Shown: one piece after another, positions 16,582 to 25,215 of the stretch
Numbering within the stretch: position 1 is the stretch's first letter
How the letters are laid out: the number at the start of each line of letters is the position of its first letter
DNA from: AEGEAN-183 sp964342745
GTDB taxonomy: Bacteria; Pseudomonadota; Gammaproteobacteria; Magnimaribacterales; Magnimaribacteraceae
Direction of reading: 5' to 3'
NCBI GenBank assembly: GCA_964342745.1
Contig: CAYFFW010000013.1
Location: 1-36,362 of the forward strand
DNA: 36,362 nt
Program-made: the position numbers and the translations under genes
Notes under the pieces: generated by a model
Told to the model about the DNA's origin: nothing
What the model saw: only the letters and a program-made list of their open reading frames with translations
The model's database searches: none

Positions 16582-18261
16582 GTGTTGAAATACTATCTTG
16601 CCATTTACAATTGTTATAAGTGCTTTAGCTTCTAGAATCTCTTTTTCAGGAACCTCCATAATATCTTTTGAAAAGATAGTTAAATCAGCCAGCTTACCTA
16701 CTTCAATAGTGCCCTTAATGTCTTCTTGGAAAGAAGCAAAAGCTGGCCAGATAGTAAACATCTTAAGTGCCTCTTGCCTAGTTACTGACTGCTCTAAATG
16801 CCACCCGTCAGTGTGGAAGCCATCTAGATCTTTTCTAGCTACTGCAGCATAAAATTCTATTAAAGGGTCACCAATTTCTACTGGGGCATCAGATCCACCA
16901 GCTACTATTACACCTAAATCAATTAGATTCCTCCACACATACCCATCGCCTACCCTTTCAAAACCTAATCTAGAAGGAGCGAAGTGAAGGTCACCTATTG
17001 CATGAGAGGGCTGCATAGAAGCGATAATTTCCATGTCTCCAAAACGTTTTTGATCTTCTTTTGAAATAATTTGAGAATGCTCTATCCTCCATCTGGGGTT
17101 TCTTACTAAACGATCTTCTTCTTTTACTGAACTGAATGCCTCTTGATACCAGTCTAGAGTCATCCTATTGGCTTTATCCCCTATTGCATGTGTTTGAATC
17201 TGAATCCCTTTTTTTAAAGCCTCTAATAACACTGGTAGAATTTCTTCCTTCTTAAAAATTACTAGTCCTTCAGTATCCTGATCATGATATTTTTCTAAAA
17301 GAGCCGCTCCTCTTGAGCCTAGAGCACCATCTGCGTAAAGCTTAATACCTCTTATAATTAATAAATTTTCCGGATCCAGTACAGGTCCTGACTCTAATAA
17401 AGTTTGAGCTGGCTTTCCTTCACTAACAGCAAAATATACTCTTTGATGTAAGTTACCTTCCCTTTTTATCTCTTGTAAAAGTTCAAGATCTGAATAGTTG
17501 CTTCCGGCTATTTGAACTTGAGTCCAGCCCAAGGACACATTCCTATCAATTCCTGCCTGTAAATCTCTCTTATCGTCCTCTTTCGTGGCCTGAGGAATTA
17601 ATTTTTCGACCAAAGCTGTTGCCTTATCAATTAGTATGCCTGTTGGTTCCCCTTGTATGTCCTTTTCAATTCTTCCACCATGTGGATCTTCAGTAATAGA
17701 GTTTATTCCAGCAAGCCTTAGTGCAAGACTATTTACTACCACGGCATGTCCATCAGCCCTTTCCAAAATAACAGGTTTATCCAAAGAAAATTTATCTAAA
17801 TCGTGTCTTGTAGGAAATCTTTTCTCAGGCCAAACTTTCTCAATCCAACCTCTTCCAACTACCCATTTTCCTGGTTCTACTTTATTAGAATAAATTTCAA
17901 CTGTCGTTAACATTTCTTTTAGACTGTTAATACCTTGGAGGTTTAAAGAATTTTCTCTTCTACCTATTCCCTTCAAATGGGCATGGGAATCAACAAACCC
18001 TGGATAAACATAATTTCCTTCAAGGTCAATTACTTTTGCAGAACCGCATTGATAAGCTTTTGAGGAATCATTATCCCCAACAAAGACAATTGTGTTTCCT
18101 AAGAAAGCTAAAGATTCTGCTTTGGGAGATAATTCATTAAGGGTGTATACAGTCCCATTTTTCAAAACTACATCAGCCTCTAAGCAAGCCTCTTCATCAG
18201 AACAACTTGCTAGAAAAATAATTAATAACGAGTATAAAAGCCTTTTTTTGTTGATTTTCAT
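16564..18261 (-). CDS. lipoprotein amidohydrolase, YtcJ/amidohydrolase-3 family
   Basis: Predicted metal-dependent amidohydrolase of 565 residues exported as a lipoprotein. The ATG at 18261, 8 bases after AGGGA, is preferred to the upstream TTG at 18285. From it, the signal peptide reads MKINKKRLLYSLLIIFLASC with a clear LASC lipobox (Cys20). The +2 residue is Ser, which favours outer-membrane sorting over inner-membrane retention. Catalytic motifs are VDSHAHLKG (His93, His95), RIEHSQII and GGSDAPVEIGDP. Family members include N-substituted formamide deformylase; most are cytoplasmic, so the lipobox is notable. The gene lies between two TBDRs and is divergent from the second. The substrate is unknown; an amide or ester brought in by a receptor is a reasonable idea. 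Confidence 0.88.
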   Translation of the reverse strand: MKINKKRLLYSLLIIFLASCSDEEACLEADVVLKNGTVYTLNELSPKAESLAFLGNTIVFVGDNDSSKAYQCGSAKVIDLEGNYVYPGFVDSHAHLKGIGRRENSLNLQGINSLKEMLTTVEIYSNKVEPGKWVVGRGWIEKVWPEKRFPTRHDLDKFSLDKPVILERADGHAVVVNSLALRLAGINSITEDPHGGRIEKDIQGEPTGILIDKATALVEKLIPQATKEDDKRDLQAGIDRNVSLGWTQVQIAGSNYSDLELLQEIKREGNLHQRVYFAVSEGKPAQTLLESGPVLDPENLLIIRGIKLYADGALGSRGAALLEKYHDQDTEGLVIFKKEEILPVLLEALKKGIQIQTHAIGDKANRMTLDWYQEAFSSVKEEDRLVRNPRWRIEHSQIISKEDQKRFGDMEIIASMQPSHAIGDLHFAPSRLGFERVGDGYVWRNLIDLGVIVAGGSDAPVEIGDPLIEFYAAVARKDLDGFHTDGWHLEQSVTRQEALKMFTIWPAFASFQEDIKGTIEVGKLADLTIFSKDIMEVPEKEILEAKALITIVNGKIVFQHKKKGT

Positions 18262-18376
18262 TGATTTTTCCCTAAGATTACGCAAAATTTATAAAAAAGG
18301 GGAGTTTTTTGGTATTAACGTTTAGTTAAATTTATCCCTCTAAAACTATTCTAATTGACCAATCTAAGGAAATAAT

Positions 18377-21300
18377 ATGAAAAATTTAAAATGTAGTATT
18401 CTAGGATTTACTCTAATTTTAGGATCGGGGTTAACCTTTAACCTACTTGCTGATGAAGAGGCAGATTCAGGTATTGAAGAAGTTATTGTTACTGCTCGAA
18501 GAACAGAAGAGAGCCTTCAAGAGGTACCCATAGCTGTAACAGCTTTTTCTGCTGAAGGAATAGAAGCAAGACAGATTATTAACACAAGCGACATTCAATT
18601 GAATGTACCAAATGTAAGTTTTACAAATACTAATTTTAGTGGAAATTCTTTCTCTATAAGAGGTATAGGAAGGCTTGTTACTGCCGGTACTGGTGAAGCG
18701 GGTGTCTCAGCTCACATGAATGATATACCTATCGTTAGCAACCTCGTAACTACTGAATACTATGACATGGAAAGAATAGAGGTTTTAAGAGGACCTCAAG
18801 GAACTTTGTATGGAAGAAATGCAACAGGTGGAGTTGTTAACTTTATTACAAAAAAACCTGAAATGGGTGAAGTTGGTGGTTATTTAGAAGCTGAAGCAGG
18901 TGATTACAGTCACCAACGAGTTAGATATGCAATTAATTTACCAATCGGAGAAAGACTTGCCTTAAGAGCTGCCGGAAGCACTCTTGAAAGGGATGGTTAC
19001 ACTGAAAACCTTTTTGAATTATCTGATGGTGATATCGATGGAAGAGACCAAGAAGACTATAGATTAAGCCTTCGATGGGAAGGAGATAGCACTTCAATAG
19101 ACATAATGCATCAGTCATACGAAGAAGATAGTGATAGAGCGAGAATAACTAACCAAATTTGTAAAGAAAACCCTTTACCAACTTATGGATGTCTTTCAGA
19201 TCAGTTTGGTAGAGATGGTATAAACCCAGGTTCTTCTACAGGTACGATGTATATTTCTTTTGGTGGAATTTTCCCTCTTGGTCAAAATAGCACAGCACTT
19301 AATGCCTTGGGTCTTTACCAGTACCCTAGACCACAAAATATGAGTCTTCGTCAGATGCATTCAGATTTTGAACCAATATTTAAGAGCGAGAGTGAACAAA
19401 CTTATATAACTATTTCTCAAGACATTGGTAACTATACTTTTACTTTAAATTATGCAGAAGCTGAAGGAACTTTAGATTCACAACAAGACTATAATATGGA
19501 TGTTGGTCCTTCATTTACACCTCTAAATTTCAACACTGTCCCTCCTACACCAAATGCTTTAACTGGAACAAATCTTATGATTCCAGTATCAGGTACAACT
19601 TGTGGTATAGAGTGTGAGCAACTTGGTACAGCTGGTGTTCTTGGAGGAGACTCTATAGGAAGTTTTAATAGAGTTTACTCTTATGATAAATCTTATACAG
19701 ATATGTCTGAAACGGAGTATGGAGAAATAAAAATACAATCCAACTTAGAAGGAAGAATTAATTTTGTTTTGGGAATGAATCAAACAGATAGTGAAAGTCA
19801 TGGCGGTTATTACGTAAACTCAAATTCACTTGATTTTATATCCATCTATGGATTAGCTCCTATTGGAGTTCCTCAACTTTACCCAGGCTTCTTTCACAAC
19901 GATGCCTTCTCTTATGCAGATAGAGAATCTTACTTTGGTGAAGTTTATATGGATTTATCTGATTCACTTAGATTAACAGTAGGCTATAGAAAGAATGAAG
20001 ATGAAAAATGGACTAGAGACAGGTCTTCTTTAGCAAATGCAGCAAACTTAGGTCCTGCTCTTGGACTACCTGGGGCAGCTTGGGTTAGATCCTCACTAAC
20101 AGGCTGTTTAACTGATATTGTTGCAAATGCTGGAGCAATTTTAACAGGTGCACAAACCAATGCTTGTCCTGCAGCAAATCCATTATTAAATTACTATAAT
20201 GTTAAATCAGCTGTAGATGCAGCAACACTAGCTACTCTAGGAGGAGATCCTACTGGAGCAGCACAAGTTGCAGCTGCTTTATTACAAGTACCTCCAACGC
20301 CTGGTTATAACGAATCACGTATTTTAAGTGGAAGTCCTACTCAGGCAGTTTGGGAAGAGTCAACAAGTAAAGTTGGCTTAGACTGGAAAATTGATGAAGA
20401 CACGATGGCTTACTTAAATTTCTCAAAAGGATTTAAACCAGGAGGTTTTAACCCTGCAATTAATGATTCTTTTCCTTTAGATACTCCAAGAGTATTTGAT
20501 AGTGAGAAAGTAGATGCTATCGAGGTAGGTTTTAAAACTAGTTTAATGGACAGAAGGATGCAACTTAATGGTTCTTACTTCTCTTACGACTACAAAGGGC
20601 TTCAAATTTATAAAATAATTAATAACTCTTCAGTTAACGTTAATGTTGATGCAGATATTCAGGGTGCTGAATTAGAAATGTTATTTATTCCTGAATTTGA
20701 TCCTGATATCTTAATTGATGCCATGTTCTCTTGGCTTGAAACCAAAGCTGCGGATAACATGCTTCTTGACCCTAAAGATAGAGCCCAAGGTGACTCAAAC
20801 TGGATAGTCTTAAAAAATATTGATTCTGGAAGTGCTACTGGAGTGCAGTATGTAGCTAATGCAGCTGGTGCAGTAGGCGCTGCAGCTATTTGTGGTGGAC
20901 TTGGAGCATGTATTCCAGCACCTAATACTATTTCTCCAAGTGGTGTTCCTGTGTACATGTCTAGAACTTTCCTAAATGCTATAGGAGTTCCAACTAGCGA
21001 TGGAGTATTAACAAATATAAAAGGTAATGCCCTTCCAAATGCTCCTGAATACACTTTCAAATTAGGAATCCAAAAAACTTGGTACCCTTCTGATGGAATT
21101 GATCTTACTGCAAGATTAGATTACTACATGCAAGATGAAAGTTTTGCTAGAGAGTTCAATAGAAGTTGGGACAAAATTGATTCCTGGGATCAATTAAATT
21201 TCTCACTGATGCTACAAGACTCTGATGGTGATTGGAGCGTAAGGGCATGGGTAAGAAATATATCTGATGAGGATAATGTTACAGGTCACTACGTAACCTC

Positions 21301-21379
21301 TGATACTTCAGGTATGTATACAAATTACTTCTTAACTGAGCCTAGAGTTTATGGAGCAACTTTTAGAGTTAACTTCTAA
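18377..21379 (+). CDS. TonB-dependent outer-membrane receptor (second, 1000 residues)
   Basis: Large TBDR with signal peptide (MKNLKCSILGFTLILGSGL...LLA), TonB box IEEVIVTARRTEE near 33-45, and plug domain. The plug includes FSIRGIGRL, MERIEVLRGPQGTLYGRNAT and GGVVNFITKKPE. The barrel ends with Phe (GATFRVNF). AAGGAA before the ATG supports the start. The barrel carries four close cysteine pairs (QICKENPLPTYGC, TCGIEC, GCLT...NAC, ICGGLGAC), suggesting disulfide-braced outer loops. The IEEVIVTARR type is common in marine and sphingomonad receptors, and the ligand is unknown. The 115-base gap to the divergent amidohydrolase gene must hold promoters for both; I could not pick convincing hexamers there. 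Confidence 0.93.
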   Translation: MKNLKCSILGFTLILGSGLTFNLLADEEADSGIEEVIVTARRTEESLQEVPIAVTAFSAEGIEARQIINTSDIQLNVPNVSFTNTNFSGNSFSIRGIGRLVTAGTGEAGVSAHMNDIPIVSNLVTTEYYDMERIEVLRGPQGTLYGRNATGGVVNFITKKPEMGEVGGYLEAEAGDYSHQRVRYAINLPIGERLALRAAGSTLERDGYTENLFELSDGDIDGRDQEDYRLSLRWEGDSTSIDIMHQSYEEDSDRARITNQICKENPLPTYGCLSDQFGRDGINPGSSTGTMYISFGGIFPLGQNSTALNALGLYQYPRPQNMSLRQMHSDFEPIFKSESEQTYITISQDIGNYTFTLNYAEAEGTLDSQQDYNMDVGPSFTPLNFNTVPPTPNALTGTNLMIPVSGTTCGIECEQLGTAGVLGGDSIGSFNRVYSYDKSYTDMSETEYGEIKIQSNLEGRINFVLGMNQTDSESHGGYYVNSNSLDFISIYGLAPIGVPQLYPGFFHNDAFSYADRESYFGEVYMDLSDSLRLTVGYRKNEDEKWTRDRSSLANAANLGPALGLPGAAWVRSSLTGCLTDIVANAGAILTGAQTNACPAANPLLNYYNVKSAVDAATLATLGGDPTGAAQVAAALLQVPPTPGYNESRILSGSPTQAVWEESTSKVGLDWKIDEDTMAYLNFSKGFKPGGFNPAINDSFPLDTPRVFDSEKVDAIEVGFKTSLMDRRMQLNGSYFSYDYKGLQIYKIINNSSVNVNVDADIQGAELEMLFIPEFDPDILIDAMFSWLETKAADNMLLDPKDRAQGDSNWIVLKNIDSGSATGVQYVANAAGAVGAAAICGGLGACIPAPNTISPSGVPVYMSRTFLNAIGVPTSDGVLTNIKGNALPNAPEYTFKLGIQKTWYPSDGIDLTARLDYYMQDESFAREFNRSWDKIDSWDQLNFSLMLQDSDGDWSVRAWVRNISDEDNVTGHYVTSDTSGMYTNYFLTEPRVYGATFRVNF

Positions 21380-21397
21380 TTAAAAAATTAAGAGTAC

Positions 21398-21429
21398 AAA
21401 AAAACCCAGGTATATCCTGGGTTTTTTTT
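21398..21429. terminator. bidirectional rho-independent terminator after the second TBDR
   Basis: Seven As, CCCAGG, a short TATAT loop, CCTGGG and eight Ts. The perfect 6-bp GC-rich core is extended by A-T pairs. It sits between the TBDR stop (21379) and the convergent gcdH stop (21431), so it can serve both strands. Confidence 0.88.
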
Positions 21430-21430
21430 A

Positions 21431-22591
21431 TCAGAATGCATTAATGCCAGTCTGTAGATTTCCTAAAATCAAAGCATGAACGTCATGAGTTCCTTCATAA
21501 GTGTTAACTGCCTCTAGATTCATTACATGTCTAATTACATGAAATTCATCTGATATGCCATTACCCCCATGAATATCTCTTGAAGTCCTAGCCATATCTA
21601 AAGCTTTGCCACAATTATTTCTTTTGATTAGGGATATCATTTCTGGAATCATTTTATCTTCATCTATTAATCTGCCTACTCTAAGGCAGGACTGTAATCC
21701 CAAGGTGATCTCTGTTTGCATATCTGCTAACTTCTTTTGAATAATTTGTTTTGCTGCCAAAGGCTCACCAAACTGCTTTCTGTCTAAAGAATAACTTCTA
21801 GCTGCATGCCAACAAAACTCCGCAGCACCAATTGCTCCCCAAGCAATGCCATATCTAGCCATGTTCAAACAGGAGAAAGGACCTTTAAAGCTATTAACAT
21901 CGGGCAAAACTCTTTCATCAGGTACAAAAAGTTCATCCATAAAAATTTGCCCTGTAGCTGAAGCCCTTAAAGAAAACTTACCTTTTAGATAAGGAGTTTC
22001 CAATCCTTTATCTTCTCTTTCAACAATAAACCCTCTTAACTTACCATCTTCATCTTTCGCCCAAATTATTAATAAATCAGCTATTGGTGCATTTGTTATC
22101 CAAGTTTTTGAACCGGTGATTTTATATCCCCCGCTAGTTTTTCTGGCTACTGACTTCAAGCTTCCTGGATCTGAACCTGCATCAGGTTCTGTTAAACCAA
22201 AACAACCTATAATTTCTCCTTTAGCCATTTTGGGTAAGTAATGGTCCTTCTGTTCTTCTGAACCGAATTTATGGATAGGATGCATTGCCAAGGAGGTTTG
22301 AACACTATAAGCAGATCTATAGCTTGAATCCACTCTTTCAATCTCCCTGGTGATTAGCCCGTATGAAACGTAATTCGTTCCAGCGCATCCATAACCTTCG
22401 ATAGGCGCTCCCAGCAGACCTAAATTTCCAAGTTCCTTATATATATCCTTATCAAATGTCTCATTTCTATTGGCCTCTAAAATTCTGGGCATAAGAGACT
22501 TTTGACAATACTCTCTCGTGCTTGATTGAATTAGCCTCTCTTCATCTGAGAGTTGGTCTGTAAAATGAAATAAATCTTCCCAATTACTCAT
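21431..22591 (-). CDS. gcdH: glutaryl-CoA dehydrogenase
   Basis: FAD enzyme that oxidises and decarboxylates glutaryl-CoA to crotonyl-CoA and CO2, in lysine, tryptophan and glutarate breakdown. At 386 residues it has normal length. Arg92 in YRSAYSVQTSLAMHP matches the arginine that holds the gamma-carboxylate of glutaryl-CoA (human R94), which separates it from other acyl-CoA dehydrogenases. FGLTEPDAGSDPGSL and WITNAPIADLLIIWAK are FAD-domain signatures. The catalytic Glu366 lies in TYEGTHDVHALILG. It is 2 bases downstream of a class III CoA-transferase gene, so the pair can activate and then oxidise glutarate. Confidence in the specific name is high. Confidence 0.92.
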   Translation of the reverse strand: MSNWEDLFHFTDQLSDEERLIQSSTREYCQKSLMPRILEANRNETFDKDIYKELGNLGLLGAPIEGYGCAGTNYVSYGLITREIERVDSSYRSAYSVQTSLAMHPIHKFGSEEQKDHYLPKMAKGEIIGCFGLTEPDAGSDPGSLKSVARKTSGGYKITGSKTWITNAPIADLLIIWAKDEDGKLRGFIVEREDKGLETPYLKGKFSLRASATGQIFMDELFVPDERVLPDVNSFKGPFSCLNMARYGIAWGAIGAAEFCWHAARSYSLDRKQFGEPLAAKQIIQKKLADMQTEITLGLQSCLRVGRLIDEDKMIPEMISLIKRNNCGKALDMARTSRDIHGGNGISDEFHVIRHVMNLEAVNTYEGTHDVHALILGNLQTGINAF

Positions 22592-22593
22592 AA

Positions 22594-23811
22594 TTAATAC
22601 TCTATCACTCCTCTTTCCTTTAAATTAGTAATTTTATCTTTACTGAACCCTATTTCATTAAGTATTTGTTGTGTGTGCTCACCTAATATTGGAGCTCTAT
22701 AAGGCTGCTTTTTTGGTTCGTCCTTAATTTTTATCGGGCTATTTACAGTAAGTAAACCAGGCATCTTTTCATGATTCATAGGAACTAATGTTTCTGTTTC
22801 TAGAAATTGCTCATCATTTTTACAGTCTGTTATTTTTCCAATAAACCCATAAGTTACTCCAGAATCCTTTAAGTCAAGATTGATTTGTTCAGCGTCTCTT
22901 GCACTAAACTCTTTTGATAACTCTACTCTTAATTCCTCTTGATTCTCAACAAGCCCTATAGGATCAAACCTTTGATCATCTATTAAATCTCTTCTCCCTA
23001 GAGCTTCAGCTAATTTAGGCCATTCTTTAAGAGCATTCACCAAGGCTAGGGCTACTTGACGATTATCTTTAGTATCATATGTATCTCCAAAGGGATGTCT
23101 AGGTAAGGGCTCCGATCTGTCAGCAAATTCAACATCCATTAACGCACCTTGAATGAAACAACCATTCGACCAAGCTCCATTTGCCATTAATGAAGTTGAA
23201 ACTTCTGTGCCCTTTCCTGTCTTTTCTCTTCTATAAAGTCCGGTCATAATTGCACTGAAAAGAGCTGTTGCCGTTGGGTGATCACCCATTCCAGGAGTAG
23301 ACCAAGCTGGTGGTGAAATTGAAGAAGGTCTTACATAGTCCATTAAACCAGATCTTGCCCACCAAGCTAAAGAGTCATAAGCAGTTCTGTTGGCATCAGG
23401 GCCAACTTCTCCATAACCGGACATGGATGCATAAATAAGTTTTTCATTATGAGGTCTAATGTCTTCAGGCCTTAGCTTTAATGTCTCTCTGATAGGAAAC
23501 GGCATATTTGTTATGAAAACATCAGCAGTTTTTACAAGATCAATAAGAATTTCTTGTGCTTCCTTTTCTTTAAGATTAAGAGCAATGCTCTTTTTGTTCC
23601 TAGAAGTTAGTTGCCAGCAGTAATTTTCTGGCCCTTCAGGCATTTTAGATCTTGAAATTAACCATCTAAGGCTATCGCCAACTTCAGGAGGTTCAATTTT
23701 TATAACCTCTGCTCCATAGTCAGACATTATGGTAGCTGCTGCAGGGCCGGCTATAAAACTTGCAGCATCTATAACTCTTACCCCTTCTAATAATAATTTA
23801 TCTTCAGACAT
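22594..23811 (-). CDS. CaiB/BaiF family CoA-transferase (class III)
   Basis: Moves CoA between carboxylic acids by a mixed-anhydride mechanism at a conserved Asp. The start at 23811 is chosen because AAGGAAAGAG lies just upstream; an in-frame TTG at 23829 would bury that site. This gives 405 residues, normal for the family. Visible marks are GVRVIDAASFIAGPAAATIMSDYGAEVIKIE at the N-terminus (residue runs typical of CaiB) and the NMPFPIRETLKLRPEDIR region. ASMSGYGEVGPDANRTAYD should precede the catalytic Asp (AYDSLAW). Position before gcdH suggests a glutarate acceptor, as for mammalian SUGCT; this is inference from context. It is divergent from an MFS carrier. Confidence 0.87.
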   Translation of the reverse strand: MSEDKLLLEGVRVIDAASFIAGPAAATIMSDYGAEVIKIEPPEVGDSLRWLISRSKMPEGPENYCWQLTSRNKKSIALNLKEKEAQEILIDLVKTADVFITNMPFPIRETLKLRPEDIRPHNEKLIYASMSGYGEVGPDANRTAYDSLAWWARSGLMDYVRPSSISPPAWSTPGMGDHPTATALFSAIMTGLYRREKTGKGTEVSTSLMANGAWSNGCFIQGALMDVEFADRSEPLPRHPFGDTYDTKDNRQVALALVNALKEWPKLAEALGRRDLIDDQRFDPIGLVENQEELRVELSKEFSARDAEQINLDLKDSGVTYGFIGKITDCKNDEQFLETETLVPMNHEKMPGLLTVNSPIKIKDEPKKQPYRAPILGEHTQQILNEIGFSKDKITNLKERGVIEY

Positions 23812-23929
23812 ATACTCTTTCCTTTCCAAAACTAAGAAGTTTAAGTTATCACAATCTAAAGGAATTTTAATTTAATTTTTTGATTACTTTTCTCCTACTA
23901 GTTTCTCGTATTCAATGGTTAAATGAGGC

Positions 23930-25177
23930 ATGCCGACTAGACTTAAGGTAATAGGATTAACTGTTCTAGCTGTATTTATCTGTTATATAGATAGAGTAAA
24001 TATATCTATAACCATAATACCCATGGCTAAAGAATTAGGATGGGATTATGAGAGAACAGGTCTAATTCTTACTTCCTTTTATATAGGGTATATTTTTACT
24101 CAGGTATTGGGTGGTTCTTTATCTGATAAATTAGGAGCAAAGATTGTATTGGGTTATGGGTTAATAATTTGGTCAGTCTTTACTATCTTAACCCCTCTTG
24201 CAGCTTCAACTAGCTTCACTGTTTTAATTCTAGCGAGAATAGGTATGGGCTTAGGAGAAGGAATAACTTTTCCAGCTTGGCACAGTCTTTATGCAAGATG
24301 GATTCCCTTGAAAGAAAGAGCAAGAGCTGTTGCTTTCACCAACAGCGGTATTCCTATTGGAACAGCATTTGCGCTAATAGTAACGCCTATAATAGTAGTC
24401 AGACTTGGTTGGGAATGGGCGTTTTATCTTTTTGGTGGGGTGGGTTTTATTTGGTTCTTTTTTTGGCAAAGAATGGTCACCTCAGTTCCAAAAGATCACC
24501 CCTCCATTTCAAAAGAAGAGTTAGATCTAATAGAAACTAATGCACCTACCTCTGAAAAGGCCGAGAGTCCTCCTTGGAAGGAACTAATTACCAATAAACC
24601 TCTCTGGGCTATTGGAGTTGCACACTTTTGTAGTAATTATTCTTTATTTGTTTTTCTTTCTTGGCTGCCATTATTTATCAACGAAGGGTTGGGTGTTGAA
24701 TTTGAATCTGTTGGTTACTTTGCAATGCTTCCGCACCTTAGTTCATTAATATTCATGAATGTTGGAGGTTACTTTGGAGATTACTTGCTAAGAAGTGGAA
24801 TTAAAATTCTAAATGTTAGAAAAATTTGTAACACAATAGGTTTTGGAGGAGCTGGAATTTGCCTTATGTTTATTCCTTCGTTTGAAGCAGTTTCTTCTGT
24901 TATAGCCTTAATGTGCTTAGGAAATGCATTTTCTGGAATGGCTGCAGGTGGTTTTATAGTAAATCATGCTGATATTGGTCCAAAATATACTGGTACTCTC
25001 ATGGGTTTAACTAATATGCTGGGTGCTATTCCTGGGATAGTAGGGGTTTATTTAACAGGCCTAATACTAAATGCTACAAATTCATGGGATTCCGTTTTTT
25101 ATGTCACGGCAGGAGTTACTTTCTTCGGAATGATTTTTTATCTACTATTTGCAAGTGCTTCAAAACAGTTTGATTAA
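23930..25177 (+). CDS. MFS transporter, anion:cation symporter (ACS)-like
   Basis: Twelve-helix major facilitator carrier, 415 residues, in the inner membrane. Helix 1 holds FICYIDRVNISI, with the charged DR pair typical of the sialin/phthalate-permease (ACS) branch. The loop 2-3 motif is GGSLSDKLGAKIVLG, and helix 4 has RIGMGLGEGITFPAWHSL. ACS members usually carry organic anions. The ribosome site is poor (GAGG only one base before the ATG) and an in-frame stop just upstream excludes a longer protein. It is divergent from the CoA-transferase/gcdH pair and followed by the crotonase and pxpABC, so a dicarboxylate or pyroglutamate substrate is plausible but unproven. Confidence 0.87.
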   Translation: MPTRLKVIGLTVLAVFICYIDRVNISITIIPMAKELGWDYERTGLILTSFYIGYIFTQVLGGSLSDKLGAKIVLGYGLIIWSVFTILTPLAASTSFTVLILARIGMGLGEGITFPAWHSLYARWIPLKERARAVAFTNSGIPIGTAFALIVTPIIVVRLGWEWAFYLFGGVGFIWFFFWQRMVTSVPKDHPSISKEELDLIETNAPTSEKAESPPWKELITNKPLWAIGVAHFCSNYSLFVFLSWLPLFINEGLGVEFESVGYFAMLPHLSSLIFMNVGGYFGDYLLRSGIKILNVRKICNTIGFGGAGICLMFIPSFEAVSSVIALMCLGNAFSGMAAGGFIVNHADIGPKYTGTLMGLTNMLGAIPGIVGVYLTGLILNATNSWDSVFYVTAGVTFFGMIFYLLFASASKQFD

Positions 25178-25195
25178 AGTTTTAAAAAACTTTAA
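25174..25195. repeat. 22-bp AT-rich dyad between the MFS stop and crotonase start
   Basis: TTAAAGTTTT (25174-25183) and its exact reverse complement AAAACTTTAA (25186-25195) are separated by two bases. The dyad includes the MFS stop codon and overlaps the proposed -35 of the crotonase promoter. It has no GC core or separate T-run, so it is a weak terminator at best; an operator is equally possible. Confidence 0.5.
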
Positions 25196-25209
25196 CTAAT
25201 AGATATAAT
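25181..25209 (+). promoter_or_regulatory. predicted promoter giving a leaderless crotonase mRNA
   Basis: TATAAT at 25204-25209 ends 6 bases before the ATG at 25216, so the expected transcript start coincides with the start codon. A -35-like TTTAAA (25181-25186, 4 of 6 consensus) lies 17 bases upstream. No Shine-Dalgarno is visible before the ATG, consistent with a leaderless message. Confidence 0.45.
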
Positions 25210-25215
25210 TTTTAT

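Noticed and set aside
18262..18285. TTG start giving a longer amidohydrolase
   Set aside because: AGGGA lies inside that extension, directly before ATG 18261, and the lipoprotein signal starts at that ATG.
20659..21060. Minus-strand frame of 133 codons within the second TBDR
   Set aside because: Antisense shadow of Gly/Ala-rich barrel sequence; no ribosome site or domain.
23812..23829. TTG start giving a longer CoA-transferase
   Set aside because: The AAGGAAAGAG ribosome site is within the extension, 3-10 bases before ATG 23811.
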